Of a stretch of 64,000 bases of DNA, positions 1 to 7,881 are shown one piece after another. The DNA is from Palsa-465 sp963800475 (GTDB lineage Bacteria; Actinomycetota; Thermoleophilia; Solirubrobacterales; Solirubrobacteraceae): NCBI GenBank assembly GCA_963800475.1, contig CAWDAZ010000001.1, forward strand, positions 124,001-188,000. Direction: 5' to 3'. Position numbers and translations under genes: made by a program. Positions within the stretch are counted from its first letter, which is position 1. Each line of letters begins with the position of its first letter. A model generated the notes under the pieces. The model made no database searches and was not told the DNA's origin. It saw only the letters and a program-made list of their open reading frames with translations.

Positions 1-374
1 GTGGCCACGAGCCGCTCGATCACCCCCGAGTGGTTGATGCGGCTGTAGAAGAAATCCGAGTCGAGGTTGTTATTGACCGTCGAGTTGCCCGAGAAGACCC
101 AGGTCCCGTCGGCCCCGAAGTAGCGAGACCGCGCTCCGGCGACCGTCACATAGCTGTCGGCGATCGTGCAGATGTCATCGCTCGCGAACGCGTAGCCGAA
201 GCCGAACCCGAGGCTCACGTAGCTGCGCGCGACGATGTGGGGAACGCCGTAGCCCGTGCGGGTGATCGTCGCCTCGAGCCGCTTGGCCGGCCGCGCGGCC
301 GCGGCGACCGGGGCAGGCACGAGCGCTGCGAGGACGGTCAGGGCGGCGAGCAGGATCGAACGGGGGATCGGCAC
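1..374 (-). CDS. Penicillin acylase family protein (N-terminal part, runs off the window)
   Basis: Only the first ~124 residues are present. A Sec-type signal (IPRSILLAALTVLAAL, then an Ala-rich end) is followed by TRTGYGVPHIVA, a GFGFGYAFASDDICTIAD stretch and AGARSRYFG. These are the hallmarks of the alpha-chain start of penicillin/acyl-homoserine-lactone acylases, which are exported Ntn hydrolases that cleave amide-linked acyl chains. The autocatalytic Ser lies beyond the window edge, so activity cannot be judged. I chose GTG at 374 because it sits just before the signal peptide; in-frame TTG at 392 and GTG at 416 (right behind an AGGAGG) are also possible. It lies immediately downstream of the S15-like hydrolase on the same strand, probably in one operon. 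Confidence 0.8.
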   Translation of the reverse strand, partial: MPIPRSILLAALTVLAALVPAPVAAAARPAKRLEATITRTGYGVPHIVARSYVSLGFGFGYAFASDDICTIADSYVTVAGARSRYFGADGTWVFSGNSTVNNNLDSDFFYSRINHSGVIERLVA

Positions 375-420
375 GGGAGGCGATGATCCCAACGGGCGCG
401 CGGCGAGGCGCCACACCCTC

Positions 421-2154
421 CTAGCGCAGCGGCAGCGTAAGCGTCGACTCCCGGCCGGCCTGCAGCACGCCGCCGCCCGAATCCGGATAGGGCTTGTAGA
501 ACGCCGCATCGCCGTCGAGCACCCAGGCGACGATTCGATGCCCGGCGCGGATCTCGGCGCTGAACGCGTTGCCGGGCACGGAGACCGCCTCGGACACCCC
601 CGCCGTCGCTCCCCGGAGCCCGTCGACGCCTCGGCTCAGCAGCGTCAGCGTGCCGTCCGGCGCCTGGTCGAACACCTCGAGCACGAGTTGCGTGTCGGGG
701 CTCAGCGGCGTCCACGTGAGGCTCGCCGCCGGCGCCCCCGTCAGCGCGCGGCTGACCGCGAACGGAGCGGTCGCGAACGACGCGACGAACCCCGGCACGT
801 TGGTCGCCGGTAAGGCGCCCGGAACGGGCGAGGTGCCGACCGGCGTCGCGGACATCGCCGCGGCCGTGACCGGGTCGTCGCGCTCGTCCTCGGCGACCGG
901 CTGGAGCGGAAGCGACCCCTCCTTGGCATCGCCACCGACTGCGCGTCCATCGGCTCCAAGCTCATACGTCGAATCCACCGTCCCCGGCGGCGGCCAGGTC
1001 GGTGCGGTCTGACGGAACCACGCGCCCGACGGGTATCTGTATGCGTTGCTCGGCACCGCTACGGACGGATCCCGGGTCCAGTACACGACCCGCGGCGCGG
1101 TCAATCGGGCGCCATACAGGAAGTGGTCGAAGAACCGAAGCTGCTGGTTCAGCCGGTCCTGCTCCACCGCGGGCGCGGCCGACGGAGCGGCGTGGCCGCC
1201 CATCGACAGGTACAGCCGGTTGTCGGTGTGGTCCGGCATCTGCCGCCACATCGAGATCGCCATGTCCGGCGGGAACAGATTGTCGTCGAACGCCTGTGAC
1301 CAGAGGGACGGCGGCGTCATCCGGCCCATGAAGCAGCCGGGGGACCGCGCGGCGAGGTCCTCCTTCATCGTGCTCGCCGGCGTGTCATGGCCGACTGCGT
1401 CGCAGACCGGACCGCCGTAGAGCTGCGGCTGGTCGGCCACGGCGGTCGCGATCCACCTGTACATCTCGGGCTCCATCTGTGCCTTCGTGCCGACGAAGTA
1501 GGTCTCGAGCAGGCCGACGCCGAACGACAGCTTGACCACGCCGTGGGGGACCAGCGCGTTGAAGGTGAGATCCGGCGTGTTCCCGGGCTCGAGCGCCGCG
1601 AACCGGATCCGGTACGGGTCGATCGCCGGATCGCTGCTCCACACCTGGCCGAGGTTGGTGTTGAGACCGCCCTGCGAGTACCCGGTCAGCCCGATGCGCG
1701 CACGGTCGAGGTGGAAGCTCGGGTGCGCCGGCAGAGAATGGCCGCCGATCCCGAGCGCCCACGCGGTGACATCGAACAGATCGTGCATCTCCTTGGGCCC
1801 GGCGACGGTCTCCTGTCCCGACGATCCGCCGTTGCCCCGCTGGCTGTAGAGGATCGCGACGTACCCGTGCTGGGCGAAGAACGCCGCGTGCCCGGAGTCG
1901 TACGCGTTCGTCTTGTCCGAGCCTCCGCCGTGGAACACCTCGATCAGCGGGAACCCGCGGCGGGGAGCCGGCGTCTTCGGTACGTACACGTCGGTGTCGA
2001 TCGTCACCGGTCGGCCGAGTTCGTCGGGCTGCGTGACGGGCACCAGGTACGTCGACTTCGTGTACCCGTTCGTGCGCGCGGACGCCGGGGTGGCTGCGGC
2101 CATCGCCGCGCACACGAGCAGCACGCTCGTCAAGAACCGCTTGCCGGACATCAT
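421..2154 (-). CDS. Secreted S15/CocE-like alpha/beta hydrolase
   Basis: A 577-residue exported protein with a signal peptide (FLTSVLLVCAAMAAATPASA). The hydrolase core has an oxyanion HGGG at about 75-78, a YSQRGNGGSSG loop, and a nucleophile elbow GYSQGG with Ser160. The C-terminal third (from about residue 400) resembles the jelly-roll domain of X-Pro dipeptidyl-peptidase/CocE enzymes. Substrate is unknown; family members cleave proline peptides or esters. ATG 2154 or the adjacent ATG 2151 is the likely start, since the signal peptide begins there. The reading frame stays open 50 codons further upstream but without signal-like sequence. It is divergent from the membrane protein at 2228 and upstream of the acylase. 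Confidence 0.85.
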   Translation of the reverse strand: MMSGKRFLTSVLLVCAAMAAATPASARTNGYTKSTYLVPVTQPDELGRPVTIDTDVYVPKTPAPRRGFPLIEVFHGGGSDKTNAYDSGHAAFFAQHGYVAILYSQRGNGGSSGQETVAGPKEMHDLFDVTAWALGIGGHSLPAHPSFHLDRARIGLTGYSQGGLNTNLGQVWSSDPAIDPYRIRFAALEPGNTPDLTFNALVPHGVVKLSFGVGLLETYFVGTKAQMEPEMYRWIATAVADQPQLYGGPVCDAVGHDTPASTMKEDLAARSPGCFMGRMTPPSLWSQAFDDNLFPPDMAISMWRQMPDHTDNRLYLSMGGHAAPSAAPAVEQDRLNQQLRFFDHFLYGARLTAPRVVYWTRDPSVAVPSNAYRYPSGAWFRQTAPTWPPPGTVDSTYELGADGRAVGGDAKEGSLPLQPVAEDERDDPVTAAAMSATPVGTSPVPGALPATNVPGFVASFATAPFAVSRALTGAPAASLTWTPLSPDTQLVLEVFDQAPDGTLTLLSRGVDGLRGATAGVSEAVSVPGNAFSAEIRAGHRIVAWVLDGDAAFYKPYPDSGGGVLQAGRESTLTLPLR

Positions 2155-2227
2155 CAGACTCTCCCGGCGGCGGACTCTAGGCGCTCGACCGCCGCGGCGC
2201 GCCGGCAGTAGGGTCCATGCGGGCGCA

Positions 2228-2881
2228 ATGGGGCTGCTGATCGCAACACGGACCGAATCCACGCTGCAGGCGTTGCACCAGGTGCGCAACCCGCACCTGT
2301 TCAAGTGGTACGCGGTGGCGCTGCTGGCGTTCGTGGTCTACGTGTACGCCGTCGAGGTCGAGCGCGGCCGGTGGGACATCATTGCGGCCGGATTGGCGGT
2401 GTGGCTTGCGGACTGGTTCAACGAGATCGTCAACGCGCTCGTGCTCCAGGCATCGAACACGGCGCCGCTGTGGGCCGCGACCGGGCCAACCGCCTATCAG
2501 CCCCTGGTCGGCCTGAACGTGGAGATCATGTTCATGTTCGCGATCGCGGGCATCGTCTACGTGAAGCTGCTGCCGAGGGATCGGGCAACCCGGATCCTGG
2601 GGATGCCGAACCGCCTCGCCGTTGCGCTGGGGCTGTCGATCATCAGCGTCGCGGTCGAGCTGTTCCTCCACGCGAGCGGCACGTTCCACTGGCACTACTG
2701 GTGGTGGAACACCCCGTTCGTGCTGCTGATCATCATCTTCGGCTACCTGTGGTTCTACCTCTACGCGGCCTGGGTGTACGACGCGCCGACGCCGCGCAAG
2801 CGCTGGACCCGGATCGGCGGACTGGCGGCGATCGACCTGGCGATGGGTCTCGTGTTCGGCGTCGGGCTCGGCTGGCTGTAG
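2228..2881 (+). CDS. Conserved multi-pass membrane protein, unknown function
   Basis: A 217-residue protein with about six hydrophobic segments, including WYAVALLAFVVYVYA, IMFMFAIAGIVYV, LAVALGLSIISVAVELFL, PFVLLIIIFGYLWFYLYA and a C-terminal AAIDLAMGLVFGVGLGWL. A cluster of aromatics (FHWHYWWWNTPF) lies before the fifth segment. I do not recognise the family and see no catalytic motif. ATG 2228 precedes the first polar N-terminal stretch; upstream in-frame codons overlap the divergent hydrolase and are not protein-like. It ends 35 bp from the convergent PRC-barrel gene. Confidence 0.75.
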   Translation: MGLLIATRTESTLQALHQVRNPHLFKWYAVALLAFVVYVYAVEVERGRWDIIAAGLAVWLADWFNEIVNALVLQASNTAPLWAATGPTAYQPLVGLNVEIMFMFAIAGIVYVKLLPRDRATRILGMPNRLAVALGLSIISVAVELFLHASGTFHWHYWWWNTPFVLLIIIFGYLWFYLYAAWVYDAPTPRKRWTRIGGLAAIDLAMGLVFGVGLGWL

Positions 2882-2916
2882 CTACGCGGCCTACCGCCGG
2901 CAGCTGGGCTGAGCGG

Positions 2917-3597
2917 TCACTGGTCCGAGGCCAGCCCGACCGGCGGCAGCGCCTCGATCTCCTGCTTTGTCAACTCGACGTGGACCTCGTCTTCGAACTT
3001 CGCGGCCTTGCCGATCGGGATCGCGACCCGCTTGCGGCCAAAGAGGTGGCCCTCCTCGAGCAGCACGTGGGTGACGTGGTTGTCGGCCGGATCGACGACC
3101 AATCCCTTGACCGAGCCGATCCACCCGTCCGACGCGTGCACCTTGTCGCCGCGGCGCATCTCCACCTCGCCGGTCGGGACCCGGTCGGTGACCAAGGGTT
3201 GCGGCGTGTCGGGCTGACCGATGTCGCCCATCCCGCCTGCGCCGATGCCCCCGACGAGCCCAAGCTCGTAGTGCGGCCACGCGTACGCCTGGCCCCCCGC
3301 GTAGCTCCACGCCTCGTCGCCCGGCCGAACGAAATGCGTCTCCTCGGCGTCGTCCTGCTGCTCGAACTCGGCGGTCGTGCACGACAGCTGGATCGGGTCG
3401 CCGTCGGACTCGACTGACTCGATCGGCACCAGTCGCCCGAGCCCGTGGTGGCGGTGCGGGTCGACGATCAGATGCGTGAGCTTGCGCGCGACCGGGTCGA
3501 CGATCACGCCGGCCAGCTTTCCGCACGAGCCGTCGCTCGCGCTGACCTCGGCTCCGATCTTGAAGCGGGCGGTCTGATCACCGGCTGCGCCGGACAT
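2917..3597 (-). CDS. PRC-barrel protein with two PRC-barrel domains
   Basis: A 226-residue cytoplasmic protein. Residues ~10-65 (FKIGAEVSASDG, then GVIVDPVARKLTHLIVDPH) and ~145-210 (VEMRRGDKVHASDG, then LVVDPADNHVTHVLLEEGH) are two copies of the PRC-barrel fold, joined by a Gly-rich linker near residues 110-130. PRC-barrels occur in photosynthetic reaction-centre H subunits, RimM and many stress or RNA-associated proteins. No enzymatic residues are expected. The partner is unknown. ATG 3597 is unambiguous. Confidence 0.85.
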   Translation of the reverse strand: MSGAAGDQTARFKIGAEVSASDGSCGKLAGVIVDPVARKLTHLIVDPHRHHGLGRLVPIESVESDGDPIQLSCTTAEFEQQDDAEETHFVRPGDEAWSYAGGQAYAWPHYELGLVGGIGAGGMGDIGQPDTPQPLVTDRVPTGEVEMRRGDKVHASDGWIGSVKGLVVDPADNHVTHVLLEEGHLFGRKRVAIPIGKAAKFEDEVHVELTKQEIEALPPVGLASDQ

Positions 3598-3730
3598 GGG
3601 CGCGAGTCTAACCGCGGCGAACTAGCCGCAGCCGCCGAGCGCCGAGCCGGACAGCTCGATCCCCGCGACCGCGATCCGAGGCAGGGCAACAGCAACGGCA
3701 GCAGACGCGGGCGGCGCAACGGTCCGCCAG

Positions 3731-4705
3731 CTACCCGGCGGCGAGCTCCGCGAATCCCTGCTCGCGCGTCTTGACGGGCGAGTAGCCGAGCTGCTCGCGC
3801 GCCTTGTCGATCCGGATCGTGCACTCCTGCGAGGTCAGCCAGTACGCGAGCCGGGTCAGCGGCGGTTGGCCGCCGAGTCCGAGCAGCCGCCACGTCGTCT
3901 CGCCGCCGGTCGCGACGGCGCCCGCCAGCCACACCGGCAGCGACCGCGTCGGCGGCTCGACCCCCTGCGTACGCAGCAGCTCGGAGACAAACGCTTTGAA
4001 CTCCACAGGCTCGCCGTCCGTCACGAAGTACGCGTTGCCGGCCCGTCCCTTCGTGGCGCCGAGCACGAGCCCCTCGACGGTGTTGTCGACGTGCGTGATC
4101 GAGGTCAGGTGATGGCCGCCGCCGACCCACGCGAACCGCCCGGCCTCGACCATCTGCACCATCGTCGGCAGCAGCGTCGTGTCGCCGCGACCCCATACGA
4201 ACCGCGGGCGCACGACCACCGTCTCAAAATCTTCATCGCGGTTCGCGCCGAGCACGAGCCGCTCTGCCTTCGCCTTCGTCGAGCTGTACAGCGCTGGCGA
4301 GTCGGGGCGCAGCGGCGCGGTCTCGTCGACGTTCACGAGCGGCTCGCCGGCCATCAGCGCCGCCTCGGTGCCGACGTGGACGAAGCGCTTCACGCCCGCA
4401 CTCGAGCACGCCTCGAGCGCGTTCCGGGTGCCGACCACGTTGCCGCGCTCGAACTCGTCCGGGCTGCCCCAGTTGCCGAGTGTCGCGGCGGCGTGGAAGG
4501 CCAACTCACAGCCCTCGGCGCCGGTACGCATCGTGGCGACATCGAACAGGTCTCCGATAACTGGTTCCGCGCCGCGCGCACGGACCTTGTCGGCGGCGGT
4601 GTCCGATCGCGCGAGCGCGCGGACCGCGTACCCGTCGCCGCGCAGCCGCTCGATCACCCGCCCGCCGATGAAGCCCGAGCCTCCGGTGACGAACGCGGTC
4701 GTCAT
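3731..4705 (-). CDS. NAD(P)-dependent extended SDR (epimerase/3-beta-HSD-like)
   Basis: A 324-residue protein with an N-terminal Rossmann motif TGGSGFIGG (residues 7-15), a GDLFD acidic turn (~51-55), an AFHAAA strand and the catalytic Tyr140-x3-Lys144 pair (YSSTK). The C-terminal half carries the substrate region (DNTVEGLVLGA, NAYFVTDGEP). The layout matches extended SDRs that oxidise or reduce sterol or sugar-like substrates. The actual substrate cannot be told. It is transcribed on its own strand, close to but separate from the MarR gene. Confidence 0.85.
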   Translation of the reverse strand: MTTAFVTGGSGFIGGRVIERLRGDGYAVRALARSDTAADKVRARGAEPVIGDLFDVATMRTGAEGCELAFHAAATLGNWGSPDEFERGNVVGTRNALEACSSAGVKRFVHVGTEAALMAGEPLVNVDETAPLRPDSPALYSSTKAKAERLVLGANRDEDFETVVVRPRFVWGRGDTTLLPTMVQMVEAGRFAWVGGGHHLTSITHVDNTVEGLVLGATKGRAGNAYFVTDGEPVEFKAFVSELLRTQGVEPPTRSLPVWLAGAVATGGETTWRLLGLGGQPPLTRLAYWLTSQECTIRIDKAREQLGYSPVKTREQGFAELAAG

Positions 4706-4780
4706 TCCGAAGCGGAGCCTACGCCCTGGACTCTTACACCACCACGCTGCGCAGGCTGCTCAATGGGCTGTGGGAGCAGC

Positions 4781-5257
4781 TCAGCCCTGTTCCTCGGAGC
4801 GCCATGGCGGTTGGGGAGGCGCAGACTCGAGCGCTCGGCGCAGCAGCGCCAGCAGCTGCCCGCGTTCGGAGCCGGTCAGCCCGCCGAGCACCTCGTCCTC
4901 GACCCCGGCGACGAGTTGCCTGGCCCGCTCGAGGGCGCGCCGACCCTTGGGGGTGATGACAACCTCCCACGCCCGGCGATCGCCCGGCCGCCGTCGGCGC
5001 TCGGCCAGCCCCGCCTCTTCGAGCTCGTTGATCAGCTTGACCATCGCGCTTGGGTCGATCCCCATGTCGGCGCTCAGCTGCTGCTGGATGGTCCCGTCGC
5101 GCGCGCCGAGCACGTTGAGCACCGCAAACAGCGCGGGTGTCAGACCAACTGAGGCGAGCGCGTCCGTGGTGCGCGTGTGCGAGGCGCGCCAGACACGGAA
5201 CAGCAGCTGACCGGCGAACTCAGCCACCTCGATGTCCGTGGAGCCCGATCCTGCCAT
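4781..5257 (-). CDS. MarR-family transcriptional regulator
   Basis: A 158-residue protein with the MarR winged-helix layout: N-terminal helix FAGQLLFRVWRASHTRTTDAL, then GLTPALFAVLNVLG, LSADMGIDPSAMVKLINELEEAGL (recognition helix region), a wing RRRRPGDRRAWEVVITPKGR, and a C-terminal dimerisation helix. I place the start at ATG 5257. An in-frame TTG at 5302 would put the start codon inside the operator/promoter region. It is divergent from the VOC protein at 5382. The palindromes at 5306-5333 are its likely binding sites, controlling itself and the VOC gene. Confidence 0.85.
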   Translation of the reverse strand: MAGSGSTDIEVAEFAGQLLFRVWRASHTRTTDALASVGLTPALFAVLNVLGARDGTIQQQLSADMGIDPSAMVKLINELEEAGLAERRRRPGDRRAWEVVITPKGRRALERARQLVAGVEDEVLGGLTGSERGQLLALLRRALESAPPQPPWRSEEQG

Positions 5258-5295
5258 TGCCGAAGCTTCGCAGATTCGCTGGGCTCGCGCAATGA

Positions 5296-5333
5296 TTGAC
5301 AAATACTACGATCGTAGAGTACCATGATGGTAC
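5296..5333 (+). promoter_or_regulatory. Promoter with two palindromic putative MarR operators
   Basis: Two perfect inverted repeats lie side by side: CTACGATCGTAG (5306-5317) and GTACCAT-G-ATGGTAC (5319-5333). A TTGACA at 5296-5301 and TACCAT at 5320-5325 (18-bp spacer) form a plausible sigma-70-type promoter for the VOC gene, with the -10 element buried in the second palindrome. Binding there would block transcription. That MarR binds here is inference from position and symmetry. Confidence 0.6.
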
Positions 5334-5381
5334 GCATCCAAGACAGCCCCGATCGACGGGGCGTGACCAACGGAGCTACCA

Positions 5382-6041
5382 GTGACTTCCATCCAAGCCG
5401 TTGCACTCGAGGTACCTGATCCAGCTACCGCCAGCGCCTTCTACAACGACGCGTTCGCTCTAGGTGATCGGCTCGAGCTCCGGGCCTCGGACGCGCCGAC
5501 GAGCGGCTTTCGGGGGTTCACGCTCTCGCTCGTCGTATCTCAGCCGGCCAACGTTGACGAGCTCGTAAGCGCCGCCCTCGACGCCGGCGCGACGTCGTTG
5601 AAGCTGGTCTCGAGGTCGATCTGGGGGTACGGCGGTGTGGTGCAGGCACCTGACGGGACGATCTGGAAGGTCGCGACGTCCACGAAGAAGAACCGCGTCC
5701 CCGCCAGCAGGGAGATCGACCAGATCGTGCTACTGCTGGGCGCCGCGGACGTGGCCAAAAGCAAGCGCTTCTATGTCGATCACGGCCTGGCCGTCGGAAG
5801 GAGCTTTGCCCGAACGTACGTCGAGTTCGCCACGACGGGCATCAAGCTGGGGCTCTACAAGCGGCGCGCGCTGGCCAAGGACGCCGGCGTCCCCCCGGAC
5901 GGCACCGGCTCGCACCGCATCGCGATTGTCGGCGACGCCGGCGCGTTCGCCGACCCGGACGGGTTCGCGTGGGAGGCGGCAGGCATCGACGGCGACGCAC
6001 CGCTTCACCACGCGGATCAGGTCTCGTACGCGCGGTCCTAG
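5382..6041 (+). CDS. VOC (glyoxalase/bleomycin-resistance fold) protein
   Basis: A 219-residue protein with two VOC half-modules: residues ~1-105 (AVALEVPDPATASAFYNDAF, ending in APDGTIWKVA) and ~112-200 (IDQIVLLLGAADVAKSKRFYVDHGL, ending in DPDGFAWEAA). Such proteins use paired beta-alpha-beta-beta-beta units to bind a metal and a small substrate (dioxygenases, glyoxalases, drug-binding resistance proteins). Substrate is unknown. GTG 5382 follows a GGAG about six bases upstream. It lies next to and divergent from a MarR regulator, which suggests induction by a small aromatic or toxic compound. Confidence 0.85.
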   Translation: MTSIQAVALEVPDPATASAFYNDAFALGDRLELRASDAPTSGFRGFTLSLVVSQPANVDELVSAALDAGATSLKLVSRSIWGYGGVVQAPDGTIWKVATSTKKNRVPASREIDQIVLLLGAADVAKSKRFYVDHGLAVGRSFARTYVEFATTGIKLGLYKRRALAKDAGVPPDGTGSHRIAIVGDAGAFADPDGFAWEAAGIDGDAPLHHADQVSYARS

Positions 6042-6075
6042 GCTGCGTCGATTGGGCCGCACGCGAGGAGTCGGA

Positions 6076-6129
6076 CTAGACATAAACAGGAACTGTTGAC
6101 AGGGCTAGACAAAATTGATATATGTCTAG
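6076..6129 (+). promoter_or_regulatory. Strong promoter with TAGACA/TGTCTA inverted repeat upstream of lipase
   Basis: TTGACA (6096-6101), a 17-bp spacer and TATATG (6119-6124) make a near-consensus promoter. An inverted repeat CTAGACA (6105-6111) / TGTCTAG (6123-6129) brackets the -10 element, and a further CTAGACA copy sits at 6076-6082. The half-sites share GACA/TGTC with the palindrome in front of the TetR-linked operon at 7848-7860, so the same repressor might act on both. That is inference. Confidence 0.6.
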
Positions 6130-6171
6130 AACAGCGGTCACGGGAGGCGGCTGTCCGACAAGGAGACAAAC

Positions 6172-7173
6172 ATGACCCGCCGCATCGCCTGTCTCGCCGC
6201 CGGCCTCGGGCTCTGCGCAGCAGCGCTCCCGGCCGCGGCGTCCGCCGCCCGTACACGCAAGCCGCAGAGCGCGGAGCCGGCAATCACCGTCCGTGCCGGT
6301 CAGGTGAGCTCCGCGACGGTCTGCAAGGGCAGCGTCACGCACGCGCGGCACGGCGCGATCCTGCTGATCCCCGGCACATTCGCGACGGCCGAGGTCAACT
6401 GGAGCTGGAACTGGCAGAAGCTGCTGCCGACGCTGGGCTGGGCGGCGTGCACGATCACGCTCCCGCAGACGGGCGCCGGCGACATCCAGATGAACACCCA
6501 GTACGTCGTCTCGGCGATCCGGATGTTGTCGGAGCGCAGCGGGCGCCCAATCGCCGTGATGTCCCATTCTCAGGGTGGGCTCGAGGCGCGGTGGGCGCTC
6601 AAATGGTGGCCGGACACCCGCGCCGATGTCGACAAGGTGATCACGCTGGGTGCGCCCAACTACGGCGCGCTGTATCCGAACCAGAACTGCACCACGCCCG
6701 ACAGCTGCTCGGCATCGCTGTGGCAGATGCGTTCGGACTCGAAGTTCCTCGCGGCGCTCAACAAGGGCGCGAGCACGTACTCGATCCCGTGGACGTCGAT
6801 CACGACCGGCGCGGACACGATCTTCGTCTCGCCGTCAGAGGCGCGGATGCCGGGCGCGGCCAACATCCTGGTCCAGAGCCTGTGCCCGGATGATCAGGCC
6901 CAGCACAACAATCTCCCCTACGACGGACCGACCTCGGGGATCGTGCTGGATGCCCTGAACCACACCGGTTCCGCCCAGCTCAGCCGGGTCAGCAGGAGCT
7001 ACTGCGAGATGGCGACGATGCGGGGCACGACGGTCGCCGAGGCCAATCAGATCCTGGGCGCATACACCACGGTCCTGGTGCACGACCTCGGGCCCGGCGG
7101 GCCGCGCTCGGTGGGCGAGCCGCCGCTCGCGTGCTACGTCACCAACAGCTGCACGTCACGCAGGAGGGCATGA
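6172..7173 (+). CDS. Secreted lipase (alpha/beta hydrolase)
   Basis: A 333-residue protein with a Sec signal (IACLAAGLGLCAAALPAAASAA). The fold shows ILLIPGTF (oxyanion region, ~63-70), the aromatic WNWQKLLPTLGW segment and the nucleophile elbow SHSQGG with Ser133. The context (VMSHSQGGLEARWALKWWP) is typical of bacterial class 2-like secreted lipases of Actinobacteria, which hydrolyse triacylglycerols or esters outside the cell. Cys pairs in the C-terminal half probably form disulfides. ATG 6172 has AAGGAG at a good distance. A close homologue sits at 39510-40469. Confidence 0.88.
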   Translation: MTRRIACLAAGLGLCAAALPAAASAARTRKPQSAEPAITVRAGQVSSATVCKGSVTHARHGAILLIPGTFATAEVNWSWNWQKLLPTLGWAACTITLPQTGAGDIQMNTQYVVSAIRMLSERSGRPIAVMSHSQGGLEARWALKWWPDTRADVDKVITLGAPNYGALYPNQNCTTPDSCSASLWQMRSDSKFLAALNKGASTYSIPWTSITTGADTIFVSPSEARMPGAANILVQSLCPDDQAQHNNLPYDGPTSGIVLDALNHTGSAQLSRVSRSYCEMATMRGTTVAEANQILGAYTTVLVHDLGPGGPRSVGEPPLACYVTNSCTSRRRA

Positions 7174-7193
7174 GCAGCGGCAGGCGCGCGTGA

Positions 7194-7814
7194 TCAGCGC
7201 GGCAGCGGCACCGCCAGCCGCAGCCACACGCTCTCGAGCGTCGCCAGGGCGAGCTCCGGATCGCCCGGCGGCTCTCGGCCGAACTCGGCCAGCAGGTAGG
7301 CCTGGTTCATCAACGTCATCGCGCGGGCGAGGGCGTGCGCATCGGGAACGTCGAGCAGGCCCGCCTGCACCATCCGCTCCATCGCCCTCGCGGTCAGCTC
7401 GATGAACCCCTCGGTCGAGCTCCGGTAGGCCTCCTCGATCCGCTCGTCGGCGGCCGCGGCTTCGGCGACCGCGCGCAGCAGCGGCCCGTGGCGGACGTAC
7501 ACGTCGACCGTCCCGGCGAGCCCGGCGCGACCCGGCGCCGGGTAGCCCACGCCGGCGCTACGCGCCCATGTCTCGCCGACCGCGTACAGCTCCTCGTTGA
7601 CGTCGGCGAACAGCCGCAGCACGAGCTCGGTGACGTCGTCGAAATGGCGGTAGAACGCCGTTCGCGTCAGCCCCGTCTCGGCCATCACGACGTCGACCGA
7701 CAGCTCGCGGTAGGGGCGCTCGCGCAGGAACCGCTCGGCCGCGGCCAGGATCCGGAGCCGCGTCGACTCCCGTTGCTCCCGATGGCGCGTGCGCTGCGCC
7801 GCCTGAGGGCTCAT
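7194..7814 (-). CDS. TetR-family transcriptional regulator
   Basis: A 206-residue regulator. The N-terminal TetR helix-turn-helix covers residues ~17-65 (RLRILAAAERFL, then VDVVMAETGLTRTAFYRHFDDV). The variable C-terminal ligand-binding domain continues to the end. Its ATG at 7814 is divergent from the phosphoesterase operon, and a symmetric site lies between them at 7848-7860. By family precedent it represses its neighbour until a small ligand binds. The ligand is unknown, but lipids or phospholipid breakdown products would fit the neighbours. Confidence 0.9.
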   Translation of the reverse strand: MSPQAAQRTRHREQRESTRLRILAAAERFLRERPYRELSVDVVMAETGLTRTAFYRHFDDVTELVLRLFADVNEELYAVGETWARSAGVGYPAPGRAGLAGTVDVYVRHGPLLRAVAEAAAADERIEEAYRSSTEGFIELTARAMERMVQAGLLDVPDAHALARAMTLMNQAYLLAEFGREPPGDPELALATLESVWLRLAVPLPR

Positions 7815-7846
7815 GGCCGGATCGTACCACGGCTGTGACGGAGTGT

Positions 7847-7875
7847 TTGACAGCCTGTCACAAAACGGCTATAAC
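7847..7875 (+). promoter_or_regulatory. Near-consensus promoter with TetR-type operator; likely leaderless transcript
   Basis: TTGACA (7847-7852), a 17-bp spacer and TATAAC (7870-7875) match consensus at 11 of 12 positions. The palindrome TGACAG-C-CTGTCA (7848-7860) overlaps the -35 element and lies between the TetR gene and the operon it faces. The predicted transcription start, about seven bases past the -10 element, falls on the GTG at 7882, which implies a leaderless mRNA. Confidence 0.65.
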
Positions 7876-7881
7876 CTCCCC

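Noticed and set aside
2155..2304. Fifty extra codons at the N terminus of the S15-like hydrolase
   Set aside because: They overlap the start of the divergent membrane protein gene and precede a clear signal peptide.
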